A program made the translations under genes and the position numbers. A DNA stretch of 39,422 nucleotides from Linderina pennispora (taxonomy: Eukaryota; Kickxellomycota; Kickxellomycetes; Kickxellales; Kickxellaceae): NCBI RefSeq assembly GCF_002104995.1, contig NW_024468329.1:1-39422 (forward strand). The letters are read 5' to 3'. How positions within the stretch are numbered: position 1 is the stretch's first letter; each line of letters starts with the position of its first letter. Below the pieces are notes generated by a model, which made no database searches, was not told the origin of the DNA, and worked only from the letters and a program-made list of their open reading frames with translations. Below are positions 17,496-27,032 of the stretch, one piece after another.

Positions 17496-18935
17496 TTAGA
17501 TATCGCCGCTGATGACGCGTGCAATATTGGCACCCAGACAGAACACAAGTACAAAGACGCCATAAATGGTTATAAATACAGAGAGCACCTTCATCAATCG
17601 CCAACGTGAGTGCTGGTGCATCTTGTAGTAGAAGACGCCGGGGAGAATGAATGAAATGGTGGTAGAACCTGTCGAGCCCACAAACGACAGCACCAGATCC
17701 AGGCTGGTTACCGATATGGCCACAATATACGACAGGATCATCAGTGCCATCGTGATCGAGAAATGCTTGATTGGCGACATGAAATGAACGACCGGTGCCG
17801 ACGTTGCTGTATCGTCAGCCATTATATCACTCTCCTCGTCGTCAGGGGCATCGTTGATTGCCTCGAACTCGGGCTCCTTCTTCCATGCGTTGTATATTGC
17901 CGTCGTGACCTTGTCTAGGCAGTTGCGTGCCGGGTGGCATTGCAGCGGATACGAGAACAGCACCAGGATCGCAATCGACAGTCGACACAGAGTGATGACC
18001 AGGTTGCTGTTGTACATGGTTAGCAGGTTCGGGGCAACCTTGCTGCCAAATGTCAGGTACCCGAGGATCGCGATCCACTGGTAGACTCCGCACGCGCTGC
18101 CAACGCTGACTGCAATGGTTCCGTTGACCTGCTTGGACGAGTTGTCGCGCAGCTCGTTGTACACGCTAAAGATGTTTTGGTGGCAGGTAAAGGCGAATAC
18201 AAACACAGGCAGGTGGGTGAAGAACGAGCTGGAGAACTTGAACCAGACAACGTCGCCCTTGGGCAGAGGCTCGCGCGTCGGCGTAAAATAATACAGCGCG
18301 ACAACAACAAACAGGTACACGACCGCCAGCAGCGCCGTAAAACTAGTGTACTTTAGCGCATCCAGACGGCGTTGGAACGCCAGTGGCACCAGTGCCAGAA
18401 TGGCGAATGTGATCCAAAAGTTGCGAGACAGCAGCCAGAATGATTCAAAGCCCAGTGCCTCGACAATCTCAGGCATCAGGTCGCCAAAGATGATCAGGTA
18501 CGAAATCGACACGCCAAAGCACTTGATGGCAATGGCAGCGTCGAAGAACACGGCGGCGTTCGGGTACGTCAGTTTTGACACGGCAAAGAACGACGAGTCG
18601 CGGCCCTGTGTCCGCCGAGCGCACCGCGACAGCAGGTACAGCCCAAGCCCAGACATGAAGCCCGAGAATACGATGACTGCCGACCCAAAGACGAGCCCGA
18701 GTGCGGCCATCGCATTGGGCATGCTCAGCATGCCTGAGCCCAGGATCGTGTTGGCCAGGTTCACTGCCGACGAGGCGATGGTGCCGGTCGGCTCCACGGT
18801 GTCTTCGACAAAGAGGTGCTCGCTGACAAACGACTGCGCGCGTGACCGCGTGCGTGCCGGCTCAAACGTACTGCCCTGCCCGTGCTGCACCGCCGTCGAA
18901 TGTGCCTGTGGTGCGTCTGAATCAGGGTTGTCCAT
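17496..18935 (-). CDS. AVT-type amino acid transporter (SLC38-like)
   Basis: The 479-residue product belongs to the amino acid/auxin permease superfamily, closest in style to fungal vacuolar AVT5-7 and animal SLC38 exporters that move neutral amino acids with protons. A hydrophilic tail of about 75 residues precedes the signature GTIASSAVNLANTILGSGML in the first helix, with about eleven helices in all. FTCHQNIFSVYNEL and the late loop SYPLQCHPARNCLD are family hallmarks. An acidic loop between helices eight and nine (EFEAINDAPDDEESDIMADD) is probably regulatory. I use the ATG at 18933-18935; the frame opens slightly earlier but the residues there look like leader. Localisation to the vacuole is inference from the family. 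Confidence 0.9.
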   Translation of the reverse strand: MDNPDSDAPQAHSTAVQHGQGSTFEPARTRSRAQSFVSEHLFVEDTVEPTGTIASSAVNLANTILGSGMLSMPNAMAALGLVFGSAVIVFSGFMSGLGLYLLSRCARRTQGRDSSFFAVSKLTYPNAAVFFDAAIAIKCFGVSISYLIIFGDLMPEIVEALGFESFWLLSRNFWITFAILALVPLAFQRRLDALKYTSFTALLAVVYLFVVVALYYFTPTREPLPKGDVVWFKFSSSFFTHLPVFVFAFTCHQNIFSVYNELRDNSSKQVNGTIAVSVGSACGVYQWIAILGYLTFGSKVAPNLLTMYNSNLVITLCRLSIAILVLFSYPLQCHPARNCLDKVTTAIYNAWKKEPEFEAINDAPDDEESDIMADDTATSAPVVHFMSPIKHFSITMALMILSYIVAISVTSLDLVLSFVGSTGSTTISFILPGVFYYKMHQHSRWRLMKVLSVFITIYGVFVLVFCLGANIARVISGDI

Positions 18936-19776
18936 TTTAAACTGTAATTGCAGAGTAGGAAATAAAGGCGGAATTGGAGAAATGCTAAGGAGAGAGTGCA
19001 AAGTACAAGGGCAACGGAGTGTTGGCGACTTTCCTTCTCACGCAAATCTTCTTGGAAGAAGACTGTGCGCGCAAATCGGGGCATTGGGCGCACCCGTGAT
19101 TTGCTGACCGGGGCTAGCAGCTGCGACACCAGCCATTGACTGAGGAAGCCGCCGCTGGGCGTCGTGCCATGTGTGAGCAGCTGGTCTGTGCAAGCATGCC
19201 ATCATAGCAGGGTTATTAACTGCGCACTGAGCAGTAGAGCGAAATTGCCATCCCCGCAGGAATTCCTGCAATATGGAGCCCCCACTCTCAGCATTTGGTA
19301 CATGGTCTGGGGCACGCAAAGCTACTGCTGGCAGGTGACGTGTGATCGTCTTGTCCGGGCCCTGCCAAGTCTCTCCGCCGATGAAACGCAGCCATTCGCC
19401 GGTAGTCGCCGTGCAGACGGGGACACAGTCACGTGGCCACAGCACCATCGAAATTAATTTAGGCAGACGAAGCATCCGCTGCAACGCAATGGCATCGATA
19501 AGACGCATGTTGCAATATCCCGCACAGCTTGGCCGGTGGCTGTGCTGACGTCGACAGATTGACACCGGCCACGCCATGGCAGCCAGGAATCGGCTCTCGT
19601 GTACTCCACGACCCGCACCCTGAGTTTTTCGGGTCTGCTCCTGCCCCAATAGACAGGAGCAGAGTCAATATGCGTTTCGGCAAGTCCGTAGCAACAGGGG
19701 CCTGAACTGCTGCTAGTTGTCCATCATTTTGGATGATTCCAAACGAAGGCAAACAAACAATCGCCTAGCCTCCTCC

Positions 19777-19832
19777 TTATCTGTTCGCCTCCGCTGCAGC
19801 TGGCGAGCTTGATAGCCCCGTCGCTGCTATCA
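19777..19832. promoter_or_regulatory. cluster of three GATA-factor sites
   Basis: Three WGATAR hexamers lie within 56 bases: AGATAA (minus, 19777-19782), TGATAG (plus, 19810-19815) and TGATAG (minus, 19827-19832). The first extends to AACAGATAA, one mismatch from the ATCWGATAA element bound by fungal iron-sensing GATA repressors (SreA/Fep1/Urbs1 family). The cluster sits about 360-420 bases before the siderophore synthetase ATG, so iron repression is a reasonable prediction. Binding is not shown. Confidence 0.5.
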
Positions 19833-20026
19833 CATTTCGTCAAGCCTCGCAATCGCCGCTCGTCATCATCTGGAAATACCGTCAGTCGGACCATCGGACA
19901 GTCTAGTATATTGACTAGCAAATGCTTGGCCGGAATGACCGTCCAAAAGGAATAGCATGGAGGCAGTTTTGCCGTGGGTGTGCCAGGAAAATTCTTGGGT
20001 TGAGTTCCCTGGCTGGGGGAGACAGG

Positions 20027-20033
20027 TATAAAG
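20027..20033 (+). promoter_or_regulatory. TATA box of the siderophore synthetase
   Basis: TATAAAG lies about 160 bases before the ATG at 20194 on the coding strand, and is followed by a pyrimidine-rich leader. Confidence 0.6.
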
Positions 20034-20193
20034 AGGGCGCTCCCCAGCCAGGAGAGAGCTCTGTACACCGTCAAGCATCCAGATCGTCACTACCAGCAGA
20101 AATTTTCTTTTCTCTTTAGCTTCTCTCGCCTCGCTCCAGCCCCTACTCTCCACAGCCAAACCGGTATATTTTCTACGCTACTCTTCAATTGCC

Positions 20194-22062
20194 ATGGTTG
20201 CCCAGTCAAAGAACAGGCTCCTGCCCACCGCGCAGCTCTCGGCCCTGCTGGCCCAGACAATGGCCGATCCATACCAGACACCAAAGACCAAATCCGGGTT
20301 TTTGGAACACGCCCGCTTCGGCACTGCCTCGCGCCTCCTCACATGCCTGACCAACGAGCAGCTGGTCGACGCCCTCTATGTTGCCGACGGCATCGATGCA
20401 TCGCTGAGCTTTGCTCTGGTCACGCCGTGCAATTCAAAGCCCGACGAGCTGCTGGTCCGCTCCGTTGTGTGCCAGCTGCGTCACAAGCCGGTCCTGGCAG
20501 GCAAGGCAGACATCGGGCTGACCAATGTGAGCCGCATCTCGTTCCTGGACCCTGAGGACCTGGCGCTTGGCATGTGGTCGATGGAGCAGGGCACTGGCGA
20601 GTTCAGGCGCCTGACCGACCCCACCGAGATAATGCGCATGGTCGGCGAATGGAATTCTTCTGAGCCCGAGGCCATTGCCAACATCTGCCGTGAGCTGGCG
20701 AGCTCCATTGAGAATCAGGCCTATGCCTTTGAGCATCGCAAGCCCAGTCCAGATATCCTGCAGTCGACGGCGATCGACTGGGAGCAGAGCATTGTCGAGG
20801 GTCACGCCACCCACCCCATGCATCGCGCTCGCTACGCTGTGGATCCACTTGAGCCCATTGCGCCAAGCACCGACCTTTTCCACCTGCGCCTGGCGTTCGT
20901 GGCTGTCCCGCGCTCGCAGATGAACGTGGAAGGCGACTTTGAGAAGCTGCTGGCACCCCTGTACAGTGCTGCCGACTCAGACGATGGCAAGAACCAGTAC
21001 ATTCTCGACTTCACCGACCGTGCCACAGAGCTGGTCATGCCTGTCCATCCGATGCACCTGCCTGCGATTCAGAAGATGTTTGACTTTGTCCGCGTCCTGC
21101 CGTTCTCTGCTCCCGCCGAGGCCCAGGCGTCGCTGCGCACAGTGTGCCCAACGGCCTTCACGCCACTTGGCTACGACATCAAGCTGCCGCTGGGCATCAA
21201 GGTCTCGTCGGCCCTGCGCACCATCAGCCCTTGGTCGACTTTTGTTGGTCCGCGCATCACCGACGCGATCCCCAAGATCCTGGATAAGGCGCCGGTGCAG
21301 GACTCGCTGCTGATTGCTGGTGAGCCAGCCAGTGCTGTATCCAACAACGAGGACTTTGACATTGCAAAGTATCTGTCGTGTATTATCCGCGATGATCCCG
21401 AGTACATCTGCCGGCCACGTGGCGAACGCGTCATCCTGGCTGCTGCCCTGACCAACTTTAACTCGCAGGGTGTCAGCATGGCGGTTGAGCAGTGGAGCCT
21501 GGATACAGTCGATAAGCGCCGCGCCTTCCTGCGCAGCTACGTCAGCAAGCTGTTTGACGCGTTCCTGCCCCCGATCATGAACCACGGGTTCGCCTTCGAG
21601 TCGCACCCGCAGAACAGCCTTCTCAGGATCGATGCTGCCACCGGCAACATTAAGGGCTTCATTGCCCGTGACTTTGGCGGAGTCAAGGTCCACCGCGAGA
21701 CATTCAAGAAGTCAACTGGCATTGATATCGACATGCTGCCTGACGCTTGCACTGACGCACCCATCATGTACGAGGTCTACGACCTTGCCTACCACACCCT
21801 GGTTCAATGCCAGATCCACCGTCTGGTGCGTGCCTTGGATCTCCACTATCAGGGTAGCGGATGGGCGGTGGTCCGTGAGGAATTCGAGAAGCGTGTCCCT
21901 GAGCACCACCCGATGCGTGAGGCCTGGTACCAGGACTCGTTCGACCTCAAATGCTTTATCACAATGAAGCTTGACGGGCTCTACCGCGACTATATTTACA
22001 AGAAGGTTCCCAATGTCTTGTTCTACAAGAACGAGGATGAGGGTGTAGTGTTTCCTCAGTAA
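20194..22062 (+). CDS. IucA/IucC-type NRPS-independent siderophore synthetase
   Basis: These enzymes activate a carboxylate (usually citrate) as its adenylate and join it to an amine or alcohol to make a siderophore. The 622-residue length fits the family. Visible landmarks are the nucleotide-binding GHATHPMHRARY (about residue 203), VHPMH (about 285), KVSSALRTISPW followed by GPR (about 338-350), and in the C-terminal half SHPQNSLLRI and RDFGG (about 470-497). In fungi such enzymes are rare; the rhizoferrin synthetase of Rhizopus is the characterised example, and rhizoferrin or a relative is the likeliest product. Horizontal origin from bacteria is plausible for the family. No intron is needed. 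Upstream GATA sites suggest iron control; the downstream gene encodes a membrane protein that may or may not be linked. Confidence 0.88.
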   Translation: MVAQSKNRLLPTAQLSALLAQTMADPYQTPKTKSGFLEHARFGTASRLLTCLTNEQLVDALYVADGIDASLSFALVTPCNSKPDELLVRSVVCQLRHKPVLAGKADIGLTNVSRISFLDPEDLALGMWSMEQGTGEFRRLTDPTEIMRMVGEWNSSEPEAIANICRELASSIENQAYAFEHRKPSPDILQSTAIDWEQSIVEGHATHPMHRARYAVDPLEPIAPSTDLFHLRLAFVAVPRSQMNVEGDFEKLLAPLYSAADSDDGKNQYILDFTDRATELVMPVHPMHLPAIQKMFDFVRVLPFSAPAEAQASLRTVCPTAFTPLGYDIKLPLGIKVSSALRTISPWSTFVGPRITDAIPKILDKAPVQDSLLIAGEPASAVSNNEDFDIAKYLSCIIRDDPEYICRPRGERVILAAALTNFNSQGVSMAVEQWSLDTVDKRRAFLRSYVSKLFDAFLPPIMNHGFAFESHPQNSLLRIDAATGNIKGFIARDFGGVKVHRETFKKSTGIDIDMLPDACTDAPIMYEVYDLAYHTLVQCQIHRLVRALDLHYQGSGWAVVREEFEKRVPEHHPMREAWYQDSFDLKCFITMKLDGLYRDYIYKKVPNVLFYKNEDEGVVFPQ

Positions 22063-22302
22063 TCGCTCGTCGTAGTTCCTGGCGATATCTTTGGGTCTAC
22101 ATAGCGAGTTCCCAATACATATCATCACGTCTAGCCGCGTGCCAGTTGGAGGCACTTTGGCACTTTACATATCCGCCATCAGCTCCCACAAAGCGTAGCA
22201 TTCTGGCCATTTCCAGAAATACATTCAAAAAAACGGAGTGGCAAAAACAAGCACACAATAGATCCGCAACACCCCTTTTCCTGTCTGCCTTTTTACCACA
22301 CA

Positions 22303-23151
22303 ATGCCCGCTACTAAGCGAATATCCCTGTTGCTCTGCTGCAGTCTGCTCTTCATATTCCTTGTATGCGCAGCAGCACCCGACTTGGACATCATGGTCCA
22401 GAGTGCCCAGCGGCAGGGTGAGCATAGGCAGAATTCACAAGCGCATGAGCTAGCGCCTGCCCTGCTCCAAACAAGAGTCGTCACAGTCACCCAGATTGTG
22501 TCTGTCAATCCACAACCGACTGCAACCGCCAGAGCCACCGATGATAGCGACAACAAGCAGCCAGAATCAGCAAACAACAGCAGCCGGTCCTGGGTAGCAC
22601 TCGTAATCCTTCCCTTATCCATCTGCCGCGCGCTCGCCACCACCTCTTTCAGCTACTTTATGCGGCCTGTCTGGGGTGTAGCATTTTGGTCAGTGCGTGT
22701 ACTCGTATATCGTCCCGCTGTCTTCATATACCTGCTATGTCTGGAGAAGCCGCTGAAGGCACTGATCTCAATATTCCTGTGGATTTTACCGACAGTGGCA
22801 TTCATGATGGCCACGGCGATAGTGGGAACGCTGATTGGCGGCACCACGGGCTGGGTCAGCGGCACGCTTACCGGCGCACTGCAATCGGTGGTATCTGGAA
22901 ACAAGCATGATAGAAAGACTGCCGACGACAAGCCACGGATCGATTACTCAAGGGGACCAAGAGCAGCTGTATCGGTGCGCAGCGCCTCGGAGCCATCACA
23001 GGTACAAAATTGCTTCTGGTCTAAGGCCATTAAAACCGGTGCATTCGAGGTCCCGCAGGTACGCAGACACCAGGTCGAGCAAAGAAGAGTGGTCGCGTCG
23101 GCGCCAAAGCACGGTGGCCAAATAAGCAGTGATTGCATCCATGATTTGTAA
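22303..23151 (+). CDS. membrane protein with signal peptide, unrecognised
   Basis: The 282-residue frame begins MPATKRISLLLCCSLLFIFLVCAAAP, a signal peptide or anchor. A Gln/Ser/Asn-rich luminal stretch of about 65 residues follows, then three or four hydrophobic segments between about 93 and 195, with a glycine-rich IVGTLIGGTTGWVSGTLTG turn. The tail after NKHDRK is basic and Ser-rich. An in-frame segment of 57 bases (23000-23056) is bounded by GT and AG and could be an intron of the tail; splicing it would not change the frame. I do not recognise the family. It starts 240 bases after the siderophore synthetase on the same strand. Confidence 0.65.
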   Translation: MPATKRISLLLCCSLLFIFLVCAAAPDLDIMVQSAQRQGEHRQNSQAHELAPALLQTRVVTVTQIVSVNPQPTATARATDDSDNKQPESANNSSRSWVALVILPLSICRALATTSFSYFMRPVWGVAFWSVRVLVYRPAVFIYLLCLEKPLKALISIFLWILPTVAFMMATAIVGTLIGGTTGWVSGTLTGALQSVVSGNKHDRKTADDKPRIDYSRGPRAAVSVRSASEPSQVQNCFWSKAIKTGAFEVPQVRRHQVEQRRVVASAPKHGGQISSDCIHDL

Positions 23152-23243
23152 CAAGATATATTGAATCGCCTAATGGCCATACATGCTAAAAACATGCTAC
23201 ATGTGGATCAAGTTGCATGATGCATTGGAGATCATCAGCAGTC

Positions 23244-23516
23244 CTACCAGCCCCACCCGGGGCGTCCATGCCACCCCCATCCCCATCCCGGCCAGCCACC
23301 ATGCCAGCCGCCGTGCCAACCACCGTGCCAACCACCGTGCCAGCGCCGGGAAAGCGACCCATGAAAGCCATCGAAAGAGCGTGTGCCAAGGTCATGTACG
23401 CCCAGACCAGCAAGATCATTCTCAAAGCCAACAATGTTGTCGCTAATGGTGTCGATAGCAGCACCATGAATAGCGGCAGCGGCAGAACCGATGAGTGCAA
23501 GAGTAAAGAGCTTCAT
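23244..23516 (-). CDS. secreted His/Gly/Trp-repeat protein (HGGW repeats)
   Basis: The 90-residue product has a signal peptide MKLFTLALIGSAAAAIHGAA. A middle segment DTISDNIVGFENDLAGLGVHDLGTR precedes an Arg-Arg, possibly a processing site, and then a tail of WHGG units repeated four times, ending in WPGWGWGWHGRPGWGW. The HGGW unit is close to HGGGW, which binds copper in the prion octarepeat, so metal binding is a testable idea; a cell-wall role by aromatic stacking is another. I use the ATG at 23514-23516 because the signal peptide starts there and a TATA box lies 81 bases upstream. The four-unit repeat is nearly perfect in DNA, suggesting recent expansion. Confidence 0.75.
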   Translation of the reverse strand: MKLFTLALIGSAAAAIHGAAIDTISDNIVGFENDLAGLGVHDLGTRSFDGFHGSLSRRWHGGWHGGWHGGWHGGWPGWGWGWHGRPGWGW

Positions 23517-23596
23517 TGCAGTAGAGTCAAGAGAAGATAAAGCTACTAAAGCAGGTGTTTGCTGAGAATTCGAATGGATACAAGCCGCTTGAGGGC

Positions 23597-23604
23597 ATTT
23601 TATA
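23597..23604 (-). promoter_or_regulatory. TATA box of the HGGW-repeat gene
   Basis: Minus-strand TATAAAAT, 81 bases before the ATG at 23516, the same spacing as at the 12778 gene. Confidence 0.65.
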
Positions 23605-23843
23605 CGCAGATGGTGTATTCTGTGCTTTCCAGCAAAACAGGGTCGAGCTCCCACGACCCCCGGCTTTCATCATTTCACACAGAGTTGAACGCCATGCCAC
23701 ACCACATATTGCAATACGCAATGCATCAGCATGTCAATAGCAGTATGCACATCAATTGTCTGCGATGAGCCAAATGTCACAAGGGTAGATGTAGAGATGT
23801 CTGTATTTTGATTTTGGTAAAAGAGCTCTACGTAGTTCTTTCC

Positions 23844-25553
23844 TTAACGAGCAGCCAGGATGTCGTCGATCTTGAGCAGCATCCGCACAGTCTCCGACGA
23901 CAGCTCGACGGCGCTGGTCGACACAAGCAGCGGCTGGATGACGTTCTCCTCGAGCATATCTGAGATGATGCCCTTGCGCACATTGATTCCGGCGGTCTTC
24001 TCGCCGTTCGCATGGCGGTTGCGCAGCTCCGTCACGATGGCAATGGGGCTGAGACCTGAGTTCTCAGCCAGCGTGGTCGGAATGACCTCCATGGCCTCGG
24101 CGAACGCCTGGAAGCAGATCGCCTGGAAGCCAGTGCGCTGCTTGGCAATCGCCGACAGACGCTGCGAGATCTCAATCTCGGGGGCACCGCCGCCGACAAC
24201 CAGGGCACGCTTCTTGACGAGGCAGCGGATCACGCACAGCGCGTCATGAACGGAGCGGTCGGCCTCGTCCAGCACGTACTGGTTGGCGCCGCGCATGACG
24301 ATTGAGGCGGTGCGACCGGCGTTCTTGATGCCGCTGATCTGCACGATGCGCGAGCCATTCGACTCGACCTCCTCGACAAGGTCGGCGTAGCCCAGCTTGT
24401 CCTCCGAGAACGAGTCGATATCGGCGATGGGCTTGCAGCCAGTGGCCTTGCAGATAAACTCAATCTCCTCGCGCTCGACCTCCTTGATCGCCATGATCTT
24501 GAGCTTGGCCAAAAAGTGCAGCGACAGGCTGTTGACGGCGTCGCGCAGAATCGACTTTTGGATCAGAAGCACATTGCACCCGGCCTTCTTGATCTTCTTC
24601 ACCAGGTTCAGCAGGTAGTTCCGCTCCTCCTTCAGAATGCGGTCCATCTGGCGGTAGTCGTTGACCACGACCTGGTTGTCCATGTCGGGCTTGGGTGGCG
24701 ACAGCTGGAACTGGATCAGGCCGATCTTGGCCTTCTCGACACGCGTCGGGCCACCGGCGGATGTGATCGCGTTCTGGTGCAGGACAACTCCAGGCACAAG
24801 CTCGGTGTCGTCAATAGTGCCGCCGACCTTCTTGACAATGCGTACGTCGTTCAGGTCCACGTTGCTGTCAGCCGCCGGATCTACCACCCGCAGCACCGAG
24901 TCGACGACGATGGGCGCCAGAATGCTCGAGTACTGCGACACAACCTTGGAGCTCAGCGACGTGGTTGCGCTCTTGAGCAGGAACGCGCGGTCGTCGAGGC
25001 TGACGGGCACCGAGATGTCTTCCAGGATCTTGACAGCCTCGATGGCCGCGTACTGGAAGCCCTCGGCAATCTGCGTCGGGTGCACACCCTTCTGCAACAG
25101 CTTCTCAGCTGCTGACAGAAGGCTGCCGGCAAGCACAACCACCGAGGTTGTGCCATCTCCAGCCTCGACGTCCTGCGCCGCCGACAGATCAACCAGCATG
25201 CGCGCTGCGGGGTGCAGAACCGACATGTGCTTGAGGATCGTCGCGCCGTCGTTCGAGATCACCACCTCCTTCTTACCGGTCTCGATCATTTTGTCCATGC
25301 CGCGCGGTCCAAGACTTGTGCGGATAGCGTCAGCGACGGCTACAAGCAAGCATCAGTTGGCTTAGAAACGCTTATACCATTATACCTTCCGCGCATACAC
25401 TGTGCTGTGCGGTCTCTCCTTACCCTTGGCTGCTGTAATGTTGCTCAGACGCACCTGCGTCGGCTTGTCCTTCATGTTGAAGGTGTCGTTCTTCTTGCCA
25501 GGCTTGGGAGCCGCCTTTCCGCCCGACGGCGCGATGGTTGCAGTGTTGGCCAT
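23844..25553 (-). CDS. CCT4: T-complex protein 1 subunit delta (CCT4), two exons
   Basis: CCT is the cytosolic group II chaperonin ring that folds actin and tubulin. Exon 1 (25553-25424) encodes [20 protein letters not shown] and the helix [19 protein letters not shown] intron (25423-25340) follows. Exon 2 (25339-23844) continues [20 protein letters not shown] and NDGATIL, then [14 protein letters not shown] with the catalytic Asp loop, and later GGGAPEIE with the hinge and ATP-contact residues. Joined length is 541 residues, normal for the family. MDKMIE and the run of residues near GGGAPEIE favour the delta subunit among the eight. It ends in TAA. It lies just downstream of the mitochondrial uL3 gene on the same strand. 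Confidence 0.93.
25340..25423 (-). other. intron of CCT4 (84 bases)
   Basis: Donor GTAAGG and acceptor TGTAG on the minus strand. Removing it joins AAG-G to CC-GTC and restores the conserved [17 protein letters not shown] reading. Confidence 0.9.
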
Positions 25554-25814
25554 TCTCTGAAGTCACTTCTCTGGGGCAAATGCGAAAGAAAGTGGTGAAT
25601 TAGATATGAAAGAGGGGAAAAAGAAAAGAAGCTGATTGCAATCCTGGAAGAATGAAAAACAAACAGCGCAAAAAAGGAGGACCGGAAGGTCATCGAACCC
25701 AGCAGGAATCAAAAAATAAACACGACTCGGCTCAGGATCAGACACCAGCGCAGCTCGGCTCTTCGCCAGTTTTATCGCGTTTGTATTGGGGCACCACTAC
25801 TAGATGCTAGATGT

Positions 25815-26753
25815 CTACTCCGACGACGGGATCAGCGGATCCTGGCCGCCGACCTTGGCAATGGTCTCGCGCGGCACCTCCGGGCTCTGGCCGGGGATGT
25901 AGGTGGGGAACGGAACGCTGGCGCCCTCGGGGAACACCTGGTGCTTGATGATCTTGATCGAGTCACGCACCTTGATGAACTGCTCAGTGGGACCCGGCAC
26001 GGCGCCCTTGACCCAGATGCAGTTTAGCGCCGTGTCGACCTTCATCACTGGCAGCCGCATCATCGTAACGTTCTTGCCGCCCATCCGTCCAGGCATCTTC
26101 TTTCCCGGGTACACGCGCGCCGGGTTGATGTTACCTGTCGATCCAGGCGTTCTGTGCGCCAGCGAGTTACCGTGCGACGCCCGGCCTCCGCCAAAGCCCC
26201 AGCGCTTCATGACTCCCTGGAAGCCCTTTCCCTTGCTCGGCGCCGTGCAGTCCACCAGCTGCCCCGGCACAAAGTGCGCAGCCGTGATCTCTGTGCCCAC
26301 CGGCAACACTGCGTCGGGCGACACCGGGAACTCAAACAGCTTGCGCTTCGGCTCCACTCCCTGGCTGGCGAAATGTCCGCGAAGCGGCTTTGACACGGCC
26401 TTCTCGCGCTTCTCGCCGAACCCGATCTGCATGCGCGCGTGCGATGCGTTGCTGGTCTGCACCACGCTCACCACCTTCACCTTGTCGAGCTGCAGGACAG
26501 TCACAGGCACTCGCACGCCCCACTCGTCCCACATCGCCGTCATACCCTTCTTGCGGGCAATCACGCCTGTGCGCTGCGACTCAGCGGTGTACTCGCCCAG
26601 CTTCAGCTCTGTGACCTTGGGCGCGTAGCGGATCTTTTCATGCGGCAGCTTCGCCTTGAAGGCAGCGAGGGTTGTGCTGAACGGCTGCTGCTGCAGGGGT
26701 TGCCGGGCGAGTCCCGCAGTGAGGCGGCCGGCGAACAGGGATCGCGAGAACAT
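25815..26753 (-). CDS. mitochondrial large-subunit ribosomal protein uL3m
   Basis: The 312-residue product is the mitochondrial counterpart of bacterial L3, a 23S rRNA-binding protein near the peptidyl transferase centre (MRPL9 in yeast, MRPL3 in animals). The N-terminus MFSRSLFAGRLTAGLARQP is basic and hydroxylated, as a presequence should be. The L3 body shows RTGVIARKKGMTAMWDEWG, KGKGFQGVMKRWGFGGGRASHG, a TPGSTGNINPARVYPGKKMPG loop that contacts rRNA, and MRLPVMKVD. I choose the ATG at 26751-26753, which starts the presequence. It sits head to head with the UPF0538 gene across 279 bases. Confidence 0.92.
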   Translation of the reverse strand: MFSRSLFAGRLTAGLARQPLQQQPFSTTLAAFKAKLPHEKIRYAPKVTELKLGEYTAESQRTGVIARKKGMTAMWDEWGVRVPVTVLQLDKVKVVSVVQTSNASHARMQIGFGEKREKAVSKPLRGHFASQGVEPKRKLFEFPVSPDAVLPVGTEITAAHFVPGQLVDCTAPSKGKGFQGVMKRWGFGGGRASHGNSLAHRTPGSTGNINPARVYPGKKMPGRMGGKNVTMMRLPVMKVDTALNCIWVKGAVPGPTEQFIKVRDSIKIIKHQVFPEGASVPFPTYIPGQSPEVPRETIAKVGGQDPLIPSSE

Positions 26754-27032
26754 TTTCAATGATTCGAATCAACTCGTGTGTAAATGTAAAAGGCGTAGCA
26801 GGAGAACGTTGAATTGGGACAAAGGCAGGGCAAACGCTGCGAGTGCGATCTAAAAAAACTTATCATAAAGGCAGCACTGATTTCAAGCCGGCTCAGCCTA
26901 GAAAAATTGCCAGCGAGCTGAATCGCGATCCGCAAAAAAGCCAGCCAAAGCCAGCACCCGCATGCCTGGGCTCCGGTCCCGGTCTTCTTTTCTGCACCGT
27001 ACTTTTCAGCCCCCCGCTCTAGATAATAGACA

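Larger units (their letters stand above)
18936..20193. other. long region upstream of the siderophore synthetase
   Basis: About 1.26 kb between divergent genes. Minus-strand frames up to 203 codons (19038-19649) are open but have no signal peptide, domain or paralogue in the window; I treat them as chance in GC-rich sequence. The right half carries three GATA elements and a TATA box, described separately, so much of the region is probably promoter. Confidence 0.45.

Noticed and set aside
19038-19649. 203-codon minus-strand open frame
   Set aside because: Long but without domain, promoter or paralogue; GC-rich sequence easily leaves chance frames open.
25680-25760. tRNA-like B box on the minus strand (GGGTTCGAT)
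   Set aside because: No convincing A box, anticodon stem or acceptor stem; the sequence lies in the CCT4 upstream region.
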